Shown here piece by piece: positions 41,584 through 49,689 of a DNA stretch of 64,000 nt. Position 1 is the first letter of the stretch. Every line of letters begins with the position of its first letter. Source of the DNA: Devosia elaeis (lineage in GTDB: Bacteria; Pseudomonadota; Alphaproteobacteria; Rhizobiales; Devosiaceae); the NCBI RefSeq assembly GCF_001650025.1, contig NZ_LVVY01000065.1:82169-146168 (forward strand), read 5' to 3'. The position numbers were made by a program, and so were the translations under genes. The notes below the pieces were generated by a model, which worked only from the letters and a program-made list of their open reading frames with translations, was not told the DNA's origin and did no database searches.

Positions 41584-42556
41584 CGGCCGTGCTCCTTGCC
41601 CAGCAGGCCACCCGTTGATGGGGCGCCACGGTTTCGAGTTGAGGGACAAGACGATCACATTCGGGACGCCGCTCAGGGCAACGCGGATGGAACGAACAAC
41701 CGGCCGGCATGTCCGAGATATGAGGTACGGCACCGCCAATGGCCGGCAGACGGTGCTGCTGCTCCATCTCGATCGTCGGTGTGGCGTTGAGCAGGCCGAT
41801 CGAATAGGGGTGCTGGGTATTGTCGAACAGCGCCCCGACACCGGCCTCCTCGACCACCCTGCCCCCATACATCACGTTCACCCGGTCGGCGATTTCTGCA
41901 ACGACGCCGAAATCGTGGGTGATGATGATGATGGCCAGGTCGAGTTCCTTCTGCTTGGCGCGCAGAAGATCCAGGATTTGCGCCTGAATGGTCACGTCCA
42001 GGGCGGTGGTCGGCTCGTCGGCGATCAGCAGTTTCGGCTCGCAGGCCAGCGCCATGGCAATCATGACGCGCTGACGCATGCCTCCGCTCATTTCATGCGG
42101 AAAATTGTCGATGCGCCGATGCGGATCGGGAATGCCGACCGAATCCAGTTGCTCTATCGCTCGGGCGCGCGCCGCCTTCTTGGACAGGCCGAGATGCTTG
42201 CGCAGGGGCGCCGCGATCTGATCGCCCACGCGCATGACCGGGTTGAGCGCCGTCATGGGCTCCTGGAAAATCATCGATATCTCGTTGCCTCGCAAGCCCT
42301 CCAGCTCCTTGCGTGGCATCGTCGCCATTTCCCGACCCTCGAATGTGATCGAGCCGCCGGTGATGCGCGCAGCCGAAGGCAGAAGCCGCATCGCCGCCAG
42401 GGCACTAAGGCTTTTGCCCGAGCCGGATTCCCCGACAAGACCGAGGCATTCGCCGCGATTGACGCTGAGATTGACGCCACGAAGCGCGTCGACAGGTGCG
42501 GTTTGCGGGCCGAATGCGACCTTCAAATCGTGGATGGTGAGGATAGGGTTGTTCAT
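41567..42556 (-). CDS. Peptide/opine-type ABC importer ATPase (DppD-like)
   Basis: A 329-residue oligopeptide-type ABC ATPase with Walker [12 protein letters not shown], signature [10 protein letters not shown], Walker [13 protein letters not shown] and the Cys-containing C-terminal segment ([15 protein letters not shown]). It overlaps the DppC gene by four bases (ATGA) and the DppF gene by 17, so the transporter genes are translated as a unit. It energises import through the two permeases upstream in the operon. Confidence 0.94.
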   Translation of the reverse strand: MNNPILTIHDLKVAFGPQTAPVDALRGVNLSVNRGECLGLVGESGSGKSLSALAAMRLLPSAARITGGSITFEGREMATMPRKELEGLRGNEISMIFQEPMTALNPVMRVGDQIAAPLRKHLGLSKKAARARAIEQLDSVGIPDPHRRIDNFPHEMSGGMRQRVMIAMALACEPKLLIADEPTTALDVTIQAQILDLLRAKQKELDLAIIIITHDFGVVAEIADRVNVMYGGRVVEEAGVGALFDNTQHPYSIGLLNATPTIEMEQQHRLPAIGGAVPHISDMPAGCSFHPRCPERRPECDRLVPQLETVAPHQRVACWARSTADEQAA

Positions 42557-43365
42557 CGCACAGTCCGATCCGGGTCAAGACGATCCCGAAGGGCGTCGCC
42601 GAGAATGTTGAACGACAGCACCGTCAGGGTGATGGCGAGGCCGGCGAAGAGAGCAGGAAGGGGCGAACCGAAGATGTTCTGCACCCCATAGCGCACGATG
42701 TTGCCCCAGGACGGCGCCGGCGGTTGAGCGCCGAGGCCGATGAAGCTGAGGGTCGCTTCCATGCGGATGGCGGAGCCAATCCAGATCGTCGTCATCACCA
42801 CCAGGGGGCCGGCGATATTGGGCAGGACGTGGCGCAGGATGGTCGAATAGGACGGTCGCCCCATGGCGATGGCCGCATCGACATATCCTTCCTGGCGCAC
42901 CGAGAGCGCCGAGGCCCGCGACAACCTGATGAAACTGGGAATGAGCGCGAACGAGATCGCTATCGAAAGATTGACGATGCCGGGGCCGAGCAGAGCCACG
43001 ACGAGTACCCCGAGCAGCAGCGGGTCGAACGACATCATCATGTCGGTCACACGGCTGACAATACGCTCGGTCCAACCCCCGAAATAGGCGGCAGTGGTGC
43101 CCATGGTGATGCCGACGATCGCCGCGATGAGTGGAGCGACCAGCCCGATCGTCATGGACAGGCGGGAGCCTTCGAGGATGCGCGAAAAGACGTCGCGGCC
43201 GAAATCATCCGTGCCTAGCCAATAGGTGGCGCTCGGCCCCTGGTCGCGGGCGCGGAAATTCTGCAGCAACGGATCGTGCGGCTGAATGAAGTCGCCGAAC
43301 ACGACCAGGATGGCGAGCATGCTCAGGAATATGATCGCAAAGGTTATGAAAATCCGGTCGAGCAT
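42553..43365 (-). CDS. Peptide/opine-type ABC importer permease (DppC-like)
   Basis: A 270-residue DppC-type inner-membrane permease with about six spans. It has the characteristic [20 protein letters not shown] segment after the first span and the EAA loop around [20 protein letters not shown]. The N-terminal cytoplasmic part is shorter than in the block A homologue. One-base overlap with DppB and four-base overlap with DppD show tight coupling. Confidence 0.93.
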   Translation of the reverse strand: MLDRIFITFAIIFLSMLAILVVFGDFIQPHDPLLQNFRARDQGPSATYWLGTDDFGRDVFSRILEGSRLSMTIGLVAPLIAAIVGITMGTTAAYFGGWTERIVSRVTDMMMSFDPLLLGVLVVALLGPGIVNLSIAISFALIPSFIRLSRASALSVRQEGYVDAAIAMGRPSYSTILRHVLPNIAGPLVVMTTIWIGSAIRMEATLSFIGLGAQPPAPSWGNIVRYGVQNIFGSPLPALFAGLAITLTVLSFNILGDALRDRLDPDRTVR

Positions 43366-44297
43366 CAGGCCGTCCTCACTCGTGGGTCGATCACCGCGTA
43401 AAGCAGGTCGGTCAGGAAATTGATGGCCACCACCAGCACCGAGAGGATCACGATCCCACCCTGGATCAGCGTGTAGTCACGCGAGGTGACGGCGCCGACC
43501 AGAAGCTGGCCCACTCCGGGCCGATTGAACACCAGCTCGATGGCGATGGTCCCGCCCAATGTCGCGATCGTCGACAGCGACAGATGCGTGGTGACCGGCA
43601 GGAGCGCGTTGCGGAAGATGTGGCGCCAGATGACGTTCTGCCGGGTCATGCCGAGGGCCTCTGCGGTGCGGACATAGTCGCGTCCCGAGACATCCAGCAC
43701 TGCGGTGCGTGTCAGGCGCATCATTCCGAAGCCCTTGAGCAGGCCGAGGGTGAGCGCAGGCATGGCGAGGTAACGCAGATCGAAGGCATTTTCGCCGCCG
43801 CCAAGCAGGGGAAACCAGCGAAGCGTCAGGCCGAAGAGCAGCAGGAACAGCACGCCGAGATAGAAATCCGGCAGTGCCGAGCCGAAGAAGGATGTGAGAC
43901 GGGTCACGTGATCGGCGGCCTTGCCCGCCTTCATGGCGGAGAGAACACCGAGCGGAATGCCGACCAGCACACCGATAATGGTCGAGGCGATCGTGAGCGC
44001 AATGGTATAAGGCAGGTTACGCATCATGGTCTCGGTGACCGCGGCGCGATTGATCAGGCTGGTGCCGAGATCGAAGTTCAACAGCCCCCACAGGAATTCG
44101 CCATATTGAACGAAGATGGGCTTATCCAGGCCCAGCGAGCGGCGGACATTCTCGATGGTCTCGGCGCTGGCTTGGTCCCCGAGCATGGCAATGACAGGGT
44201 CGCCGGGCAAAAGGCGCATGGCGAAGAAGACGAAACTGAAGACCAGAAAGGCCGTCAGGATCGCGTCGGCCGATCGTTTCAGCACGAAGCGAAGCAT
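43365..44297 (-). CDS. Peptide/opine-type ABC importer permease (DppB-like)
   Basis: A 310-residue DppB-type permease. It opens MLRFVLKRSADAILTAFLVF, contains MRLLPGDPVIAMLGDQ and ends LLYAVIDPRVRTA, as in the block A permease. The frame is open another 101 codons upstream, but that part lies inside the binding-protein gene and is not family-like. AGGAG precedes the ATG. It forms the membrane channel together with the DppC-like protein. Confidence 0.93.
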   Translation of the reverse strand: MLRFVLKRSADAILTAFLVFSFVFFAMRLLPGDPVIAMLGDQASAETIENVRRSLGLDKPIFVQYGEFLWGLLNFDLGTSLINRAAVTETMMRNLPYTIALTIASTIIGVLVGIPLGVLSAMKAGKAADHVTRLTSFFGSALPDFYLGVLFLLLFGLTLRWFPLLGGGENAFDLRYLAMPALTLGLLKGFGMMRLTRTAVLDVSGRDYVRTAEALGMTRQNVIWRHIFRNALLPVTTHLSLSTIATLGGTIAIELVFNRPGVGQLLVGAVTSRDYTLIQGGIVILSVLVVAINFLTDLLYAVIDPRVRTA

Positions 44298-44358
44298 GGT
44301 GATCTCCTGGGAAGGGTGGGCCCGGATCGATGGGAGGTCCGATCCGGGCCCTGGGGCC

Positions 44359-45963
44359 CTATTCGCTGACGCGGCGAGCGGTAGCGAATTCGTGCTGGCC
44401 GAAACCACCGACCGGCTCGTAGCCAAGGTCGATATCGCCTTGCATGACCGAGAGCAGCGGGGCCGTCTGAAGCGGATAGACCGGCATGTCGCGCAGGATT
44501 TGCAATTGCGCCTCGCGCAGCAGTTCCATCTGCTTTTCCGTGTCGGTTTCGGCGACGGCCTGAGTAACCAGATCGTCAACATTGCCGCCGACTTCCCCAT
44601 AGTGGGAGAAATTGCGCAGGGCCGATGGCTTGCCCACGGCGGCCGCCTCGCTCAGGAATTCGTTGATCACCGCCGGTGCGCTGGGCGCAATGGCGGTCGA
44701 GAGTTCCACGATCGTGCCCTTATTCTCGCGAATATTGGCGTGATAGGAGGCATGGTCCTGCACTTGCAGGTTCAGGTTGATGCCGACCTGGCGGAGCATG
44801 TCCTGCACCATCAGCATGTTGGTCAGGTAATCGTCGCGCTCCGAGATGATGACGTCCATCGAGAAGCCGTCGGGATAGCCGGCTTCTGCTAGGAGTTCCT
44901 TGGCGCGCTCCGGATTGTATTCGTAGCGCAGGTCCTCGGGCGTATCCTCCGGCTGCAAGGCGCCGAAGAAGGTGGCCGGCACGATCGAGGGCAAGGGACC
45001 GCTGAGCACACCGAAGACTTCGCTCCACACGCTCTGGTCGATCGCATAGGCGATGGCCTGACGCACCCGCACGTCATCGAGCGGCTCGACATTCATGTTG
45101 AAATGCAGGAATTGCAGCGAGCCGGGCTGCAGGGTGATGATCTGGGCGTCCGGAACGGCGGCCTCGATCGAGGCAACCCATTCGGGCGTGCGATCGCCGC
45201 CGGTGGTATCGAGCTCCCCGGCGATGAAGGCGATGGTCCCGGCATTGTTGTCGGGGATGTAGCGCAGGTGCAGCTCGTCCATCGGCGGGCGGCCCAGGAA
45301 GTAGTCGTCGAAGGCCTTGAGCACCACGCGGTCCTGCGGACGATATTCCGCAAATTCAAAAGGACCGCTGCCCACCGGAGCGAAGCCGAACTGATCGCCC
45401 AATTCCTCGACCGCCTTCTTGGGCACGATGAAACGCCCGAACCCCGGTGTCAGCGCCTGGCCGTGGAAAAAGGCATTGGGGCTGTGAAGCTTGAACTTGA
45501 CGGTCAGCGGATCGATCACCTCGATGGAGGCGATATCCTTGAAGCTGGCGCCGTGGACGCCGCCGAGGGCCGGGTCCATCTGCCGTTCATAGGAGAACTT
45601 GACATCCTCGGCCGACACTTCGCCATAGCCCTTGTGCCATTTGACGCCGGGGCGCAGGTAGAAGGTCCATTCGGTCCTGTCCTCGGAAATTTCCCAGCGC
45701 TCGGCGAGCTGTGGTTGCAGGTTCTCGAGGGCAAGGTCCAGGGTACCCCGCGGCGGCGCCACCAGGGAGTTGAACACCTGCAGGGCGACCGTTTCGTCGT
45801 CGCCGGTCTTGGTCAGCGCCGGATCGAGCGATCCGATATCGCGCGCACCAAGGCGGATATTGAGCGTTTCCTGTGCCAAGGCCACGCCTGTGGTCATGGC
45901 GGTGCCGGTCAGCACTATTGCGGTGGCTGCCGCGAGCAGCAGTTTGCTTCCCCAAATTCGCAT
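44359..45963 (-). CDS. ABC substrate-binding protein, peptide family (SBP_bac_5), block B
   Basis: A 534-residue extracellular solute-binding protein of family 5. A Sec-type signal peptide (KLLLAAATAIVLTGTAM, cleavage near ALAQE) differs from the twin-arginine signals of the block A proteins. Recognisable family segments are WTFYLRPGVKWHKGYGEVSA and VRQAIAYAIDQSVWSEVFG. It follows the first enolase-type pair by 25 bases and precedes DppB by 61 bases, the usual place for the abundant binding component. AGGAGGAG lies upstream. It shares the general form but not close identity with the block A pair. Confidence 0.93.
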   Translation of the reverse strand: MRIWGSKLLLAAATAIVLTGTAMTTGVALAQETLNIRLGARDIGSLDPALTKTGDDETVALQVFNSLVAPPRGTLDLALENLQPQLAERWEISEDRTEWTFYLRPGVKWHKGYGEVSAEDVKFSYERQMDPALGGVHGASFKDIASIEVIDPLTVKFKLHSPNAFFHGQALTPGFGRFIVPKKAVEELGDQFGFAPVGSGPFEFAEYRPQDRVVLKAFDDYFLGRPPMDELHLRYIPDNNAGTIAFIAGELDTTGGDRTPEWVASIEAAVPDAQIITLQPGSLQFLHFNMNVEPLDDVRVRQAIAYAIDQSVWSEVFGVLSGPLPSIVPATFFGALQPEDTPEDLRYEYNPERAKELLAEAGYPDGFSMDVIISERDDYLTNMLMVQDMLRQVGINLNLQVQDHASYHANIRENKGTIVELSTAIAPSAPAVINEFLSEAAAVGKPSALRNFSHYGEVGGNVDDLVTQAVAETDTEKQMELLREAQLQILRDMPVYPLQTAPLLSVMQGDIDLGYEPVGGFGQHEFATARRVSE

Positions 45964-45988
45964 GATCGTAGTCTCCTCCTCTACGGGA

Positions 45989-47173
45989 TCATTGGATGAC
46001 GATGTGGTCGACCAGGTTCTTCTTCACGAAGTCCCAGTCGTATTGGACGCCGAGCCCGGGTCCCTCCGGCACGGCGAAGCAGCCATCTGCGCCCACGGCG
46101 TCGAGCGTGTCGGAATAATCCGAGGCGTAGATGGAATTGACGGCTTGGCCACGCGAGGGACCGACCATGGCCAGTTCGTAGAAATTGGTGTTGCGGATCG
46201 CAGCCATGCAGTGGCGGTGTGCGGGGCCGTTGCCATGCAGCTCCACATCGAGCCCCATGGCTTCGGCCAGATGCGCGATCTTCATGGTGCCGGTAATGCC
46301 GATGTCGAGATCGGGATCGGCCCGCACGAAATCCGTGCCATCCAGCAACAGGACGTTGGCCATGGCTTCGACGCCGCGCACATGCTCCCCGAGCAGGATG
46401 GGCGTCTTGATCATCTCCCGCAGGCGACGATGCGCATGGGCTGCGAGGCCACCATCGCTATAGGGATCTTCATACCAGAAAAATCCGGCCTCATCGCAGG
46501 CCTTACCGACCAGGACCGCGTCGCCGAAGGTCTTCAGATGGCAGGCGCTGTCATGCATGAGCGCCATACGGCCGCCGACGCGCTTGCCCAGGGCCAGAAT
46601 GGCGCCGATGTCGTTTTCGGTGCCGCCATCGGTCCAGCCGTGCATCTTGAAGGCGCGGTAGCCGAGGCCGTAGCATTCTTCGGCGAAATCGGCGAAGGCT
46701 TCGGGGCTGGCGAGGCCACCGCCCGGCCCGGCGAACCAGGTCGAGGCATAGGCGGGCAAACGCCGCGGCTTGCCGCCGAGCATCTGAGTCACCGATGCGC
46801 CGATGCGCTTGCCGGCCAGATCCCAAAGCGCATTGTCGATCTGGCAGGCGCCGATACGATCTTCCTTACGCAGATAGCGGCGGGCGATTTCGTAAATCTG
46901 CTCGCGCCCGAAAGCGTCCATCCCCAAAATCCATTTGGCGAGGAATTTTGCGTGCAGATAGGTGTCCGAGCGCCCGCCGATATATTCGCCGCGCGAGCCG
47001 TCGGCGGTTTCGATGGCGACGCCCAGACGCGTACGCGTGGTGCGCACGCCCGGCATGTCGATGCCGCCGGGATTGACGTCGAAGGCGACGTTCTCGACAT
47101 CCTGCTTGAACAGGAAAAGCTCGACCTTCTTGATCGCCGATCCGCGACCGGATTCGCTTGCAGATTGTGTCAT
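45989..47173 (-). CDS. Enolase superfamily enzyme, block B copy 2
   Basis: A 394-residue enolase-superfamily protein. Candidate metal ligands are the Asp of LMHDSACHL, the Glu of FWYEDPYSD and the Glu of LLGEHVRGVE; RAFKMHGW carries the lysine on the second barrel strand, and GPAHRHCMAAIRNTNFYE supplies a His near the end. These fit sugar-acid dehydratases or racemases. It is closely similar to the upstream gene 11 bases away, which points to tandem duplication. It differs clearly from the enolase-type gene of block A. AAGGCG before the ATG is a fair site. Confidence 0.9.
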   Translation of the reverse strand: MTQSASESGRGSAIKKVELFLFKQDVENVAFDVNPGGIDMPGVRTTRTRLGVAIETADGSRGEYIGGRSDTYLHAKFLAKWILGMDAFGREQIYEIARRYLRKEDRIGACQIDNALWDLAGKRIGASVTQMLGGKPRRLPAYASTWFAGPGGGLASPEAFADFAEECYGLGYRAFKMHGWTDGGTENDIGAILALGKRVGGRMALMHDSACHLKTFGDAVLVGKACDEAGFFWYEDPYSDGGLAAHAHRRLREMIKTPILLGEHVRGVEAMANVLLLDGTDFVRADPDLDIGITGTMKIAHLAEAMGLDVELHGNGPAHRHCMAAIRNTNFYELAMVGPSRGQAVNSIYASDYSDTLDAVGADGCFAVPEGPGLGVQYDWDFVKKNLVDHIVIQ

Positions 47174-47184
47174 CGCCGGGCGCC

Positions 47185-48366
47185 TTACTGAATGGTCACG
47201 TGCTGGGTGGTCATCTTCTCGATGGCCTCCCAGTCGTAGCTGACGCCCAGCCCTGCCCCTTCGGGCACCGGGAAGGTGCCGTCGGCGCTGACATCGTCGA
47301 GCGCGTCCGAATAGCCGCAGGTATAGACAGGCGCGTTAAAATTGCCGCGAGACGGGCCGATCATCGACAATTCATAGAAATTGGTATTGCGGATCGCGGC
47401 CATGCAATGGCGATGCGCGGGACCCGGCGCGTGCAGCTCGACATCAAGACCCAAGGCTTCGGCAAAATGGGCGATCTTCATCGTCCCCGTAATACCCATG
47501 TCGAAATCGGGATCGGCCCGCACGAAATCCGTGCCATCGGCCAGGACCAATGTTGCCAGCGATTCCAGCCCACGAACATGTTCACCGAGCAGGAGCGGCG
47601 TCTTGATCAGTTCGCGCAGGCGGCGATGCGCATGCGCCGACAGGCCGCCGTCGCTATAGGGGTCCTCGTACCAGAAGAAGCCCGCCTCATCGCAGGCGCG
47701 CCCAACGGCCAGGGCGTCGGCAAAAGTCTTGAAGCTACAGGCGCTGTCATGCATCAGCGCCATACGGCCACCGACGCGTTTTCCCAGTTCAAGGACGGCG
47801 CCGATATCCTTCTCGATGCCGCCGTCAGACCAGCCGTGCATCTTGAAGGCGCGATAGCCCATTTCGTAGCATTCTTCGGCGAAATCGGCATAGGCTTCGG
47901 GAGTCGAGAGACCACCGCCATCGCCGCCGAACCATGTCGAGGCGTAGGCCTTGACCGAACGGCGTGCGCCACCCAGCAATTGAGCGACGGAGACGCCGAG
48001 GCGCTGCCCGGCAAGGTCCCAGAGCGCGCAGTCGATGACCCCCGCCCCCATCCTATCTTCCTTGCGAAGGTGACGGCGGATGTCCTCATAAGCCTGTTCA
48101 CGAGCGAAGCAATCCTTGCCGAGGACGGCCTTGGCACAGGTTGCCGCCTGCGCGAGAGAATTGGCCTGCCCGCCAACATAGGCGCCGACGGCGCCGTCAT
48201 TGGTTTCGATACGGACAGCGATGCGGGCGCGGCTCCCCTTGCCTTCGGGCATGTCGATACCCCCCGGCCCAACGCCCACCATAGGATAGCTGAACATCCT
48301 CAGGTCGATCCGCTTTATGAGGGTTGCGGTCGATTCCGGCATGTCGCGTGTGGCGGCCTCGGCCAT
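47185..48366 (-). CDS. Enolase superfamily enzyme, block B copy 1
   Basis: A 393-residue paralogue of the next gene and the first gene of block B. The same ligand regions are kept (LMHDSACSF, FWYEDPYSD, LLGEHVRGLE) along with RAFKMHGW and GPAHRHCMAAIRNTNFYE, so both copies look catalytically intact. Its ATG follows GGGAGG, which itself comes right after a GntR-type operator in the 5' leader. Two intact copies suggest two epimeric or related substrates. First-gene position implies that acid dehydration or racemisation is the entry step after import. Confidence 0.9.
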   Translation of the reverse strand: MAEAATRDMPESTATLIKRIDLRMFSYPMVGVGPGGIDMPEGKGSRARIAVRIETNDGAVGAYVGGQANSLAQAATCAKAVLGKDCFAREQAYEDIRRHLRKEDRMGAGVIDCALWDLAGQRLGVSVAQLLGGARRSVKAYASTWFGGDGGGLSTPEAYADFAEECYEMGYRAFKMHGWSDGGIEKDIGAVLELGKRVGGRMALMHDSACSFKTFADALAVGRACDEAGFFWYEDPYSDGGLSAHAHRRLRELIKTPLLLGEHVRGLESLATLVLADGTDFVRADPDFDMGITGTMKIAHFAEALGLDVELHAPGPAHRHCMAAIRNTNFYELSMIGPSRGNFNAPVYTCGYSDALDDVSADGTFPVPEGAGLGVSYDWEAIEKMTTQHVTIQ

Positions 48367-48385
48367 ATCATATATCCTCCCGTGT

Positions 48386-48397
48386 ATCCTATAGGAT
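48386..48397. promoter_or_regulatory. GntR-type operator, perfect palindrome
   Basis: ATCCTATAGGAT is a perfect 12-bp palindrome between the proposed -10 of the block B promoter and the ribosome binding site of its first gene. Binding here would block transcript elongation or initiation. The same box recurs at 31232. Confidence 0.75.
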
Positions 48398-48408
48398 TAT
48401 TCTTGAGT

Positions 48409-48420
48409 AGGATATAGGAT
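48409..48420. promoter_or_regulatory. GntR-type operator, imperfect, over the block B -10
   Basis: AGGATATAGGAT keeps the right half of the ATCCTATAGGAT box exactly and overlaps the proposed minus-strand -10 hexamer. Its centre is 23 bases from that of the perfect box, about two helical turns. Confidence 0.5.
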
Positions 48421-48440
48421 CGGTTTTTGCAGTGTGTCAA
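48411..48440 (-). promoter_or_regulatory. Sigma-70-type promoter of block B
   Basis: On the minus strand, TTGACA (48435-48440) is a perfect -35 and TATATC (48411-48416) a moderate -10, 18 bases apart. Transcription would start near 48404, 38 bases before the first enolase-type gene. The GntR-type boxes overlap the -10 and the start region, consistent with repression. Confidence 0.6.
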
Positions 48441-48475
48441 ACGCCAAATGAGCGACGCTAACGTTTTCAATGGGA

Positions 48476-48487
48476 ATACTATAGGAT
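48476..48487. promoter_or_regulatory. GntR-type operator upstream of gntR (autoregulation)
   Basis: ATACTATAGGAT differs by one base from the perfect ATCCTATAGGAT box. It lies 48 bases before the TTG start proposed for gntR, so it falls in the promoter or leader and would allow autorepression. With an earlier ATG start it would sit inside the coding region. Confidence 0.6.
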
Positions 48488-48534
48488 ACAGGACCATCGG
48501 CCCCGCTTCCGACAGCGATAGGAGGACAAACCCT

Positions 48535-49212
48535 TTGGCGATTTCAACAAACCCGCCTCCGAGCAACCCTATTAAGCGGCCTCCCCGCCTCGGGGATGAG
48601 GTGTACAACACCATTTACGCGCAGCTGATGAGCCAGAAGATTCTGCCTGGCAGCCGGATTTCCATCGACAATTTGGCGCGCGAAATGGGCGTGTCACAAA
48701 CGCCCATTCGCGAGGCATTGTCGCGGCTCGAAGCGCAGGGATTGGTGGTCAAGACACACTTGATCGGCTTCAGCGCCGCCAGCCAGATGGATCGCACGCG
48801 TTTCGATCAGCTCTATGAATTGCGCCTGCTGCTTGAGCCGTTCGCGGCGCGAAAGGCTGCCACTTTGATCACGACGGAGCAATTCGACACGCTCCGGCGC
48901 CTGGCAGCGGAAATGGCGGTCAGTGGACAAGGCCGGGTGAGCTATAGCGATTTTGCGCGATTGGACGGCCAATTCCACGATCTGATCGCTCTAGCCAGCG
49001 GCAACGACCTGATTCACGAAACGCTGGCCAACCTGCATACGCATATGCACCTGTTCCGCCTGTTTCATCACCAGCAGGCGGCATCCACCGCCAATACCGA
49101 GCATGCCGAGCTGATCGATGCGCTGGAAGCGCGCGATGCCGACCGCGCCGAGCAAGCCATGCGTGTGCATGTCGAACGGTCCTACGATAGGTTCAGCACG
49201 TTCTTTTCATGA
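48535..49212 (+). CDS. GntR family transcriptional regulator (FadR/FCD type)
   Basis: A 225-residue GntR regulator with an N-terminal winged helix (LGDEVYNTIYAQLMSQKI, IDNLAREMGVSQTPIREALS) and a helical FCD effector domain (LLLEPFAARKAA, RLDGQFHDLIALASGN, then HAELIDALEARD) whose Asp and His residues usually bind a metal and a carboxylate ligand. I chose TTG at 48535 because GGAGG lies 9 bases before it. In-frame ATGs at 48427 and 48448 lack ribosome sites, would add a non-family N terminus and would place an operator box inside the gene. It diverges from block B and is its likely repressor. Confidence 0.9.
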   Translation: MAISTNPPPSNPIKRPPRLGDEVYNTIYAQLMSQKILPGSRISIDNLAREMGVSQTPIREALSRLEAQGLVVKTHLIGFSAASQMDRTRFDQLYELRLLLEPFAARKAATLITTEQFDTLRRLAAEMAVSGQGRVSYSDFARLDGQFHDLIALASGNDLIHETLANLHTHMHLFRLFHHQQAASTANTEHAELIDALEARDADRAEQAMRVHVERSYDRFSTFFS

Positions 49213-49217
49213 GCCCG

Positions 49218-49243
49218 GGGGCGGCAGTGAGCATCGCCGCCCC
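49218..49243. terminator. Bidirectional terminator between gntR and glcG
   Basis: GGGGCGGC and GCCGCCCC form a perfect 8-bp stem with a ten-base loop in the 42-base gap between the convergent gntR and glcG genes. No T-run follows, so efficiency is uncertain. Confidence 0.5.
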
Positions 49244-49254
49244 ACCCGCCGGTA

Positions 49255-49689
49255 TTACTTGCCGGCCCGCGCCAGGAAATGATCCAAACCCGCCTGGGCG
49301 ACCTGCTGGTCCTGGGCGGGCGTTCCGGAACTGACGCCTATTCCACCGACCACGGCGCCATCGATGATGACCGGCAGGCCGCCGCCAACGACCATCAAAC
49401 GGCCGCCTATGGCACTGTTGATGCCATAGGCCGGCCCGCCGGGCTGGCTCACCTGACCATATTCGTGGGTGGCTCGTTTCGCCGCCGCCGCCGTATAGGC
49501 TTTGTCGATCGCGATCGTGGTGCTGGTCACCTTGCCGCCTTCCATGCGTTCGAACGCAATCAGATTGCCGCTTTCGTCGACAATGGCGATGCACATCGGG
49601 ATGCCGATTTTCTCGGCTTCCGCCCGGCCGCCTTCGAGCAAGATGCGCGCGTCGTCAAGGTCCAGCCGCATTACGTTTATCATGGTCAT
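49255..49689 (-). CDS. glcG: GlcG/HbpS family protein (DUF336)
   Basis: A 144-residue GlcG/HbpS-like protein. The family pattern is clear: [19 protein letters not shown], then [19 protein letters not shown], then [20 protein letters not shown] and [17 protein letters not shown]. In E. coli glcG belongs to the glycolate operon next to malate synthase G, and here too it overlaps glcB by four bases. HbpS relatives bind haem; the role of GlcG itself is not settled. No secretion signal is visible. A second ATG lies two codons in. Confidence 0.87.
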   Translation of the reverse strand: MTMINVMRLDLDDARILLEGGRAEAEKIGIPMCIAIVDESGNLIAFERMEGGKVTSTTIAIDKAYTAAAAKRATHEYGQVSQPGGPAYGINSAIGGRLMVVGGGLPVIIDGAVVGGIGVSSGTPAQDQQVAQAGLDHFLARAGK

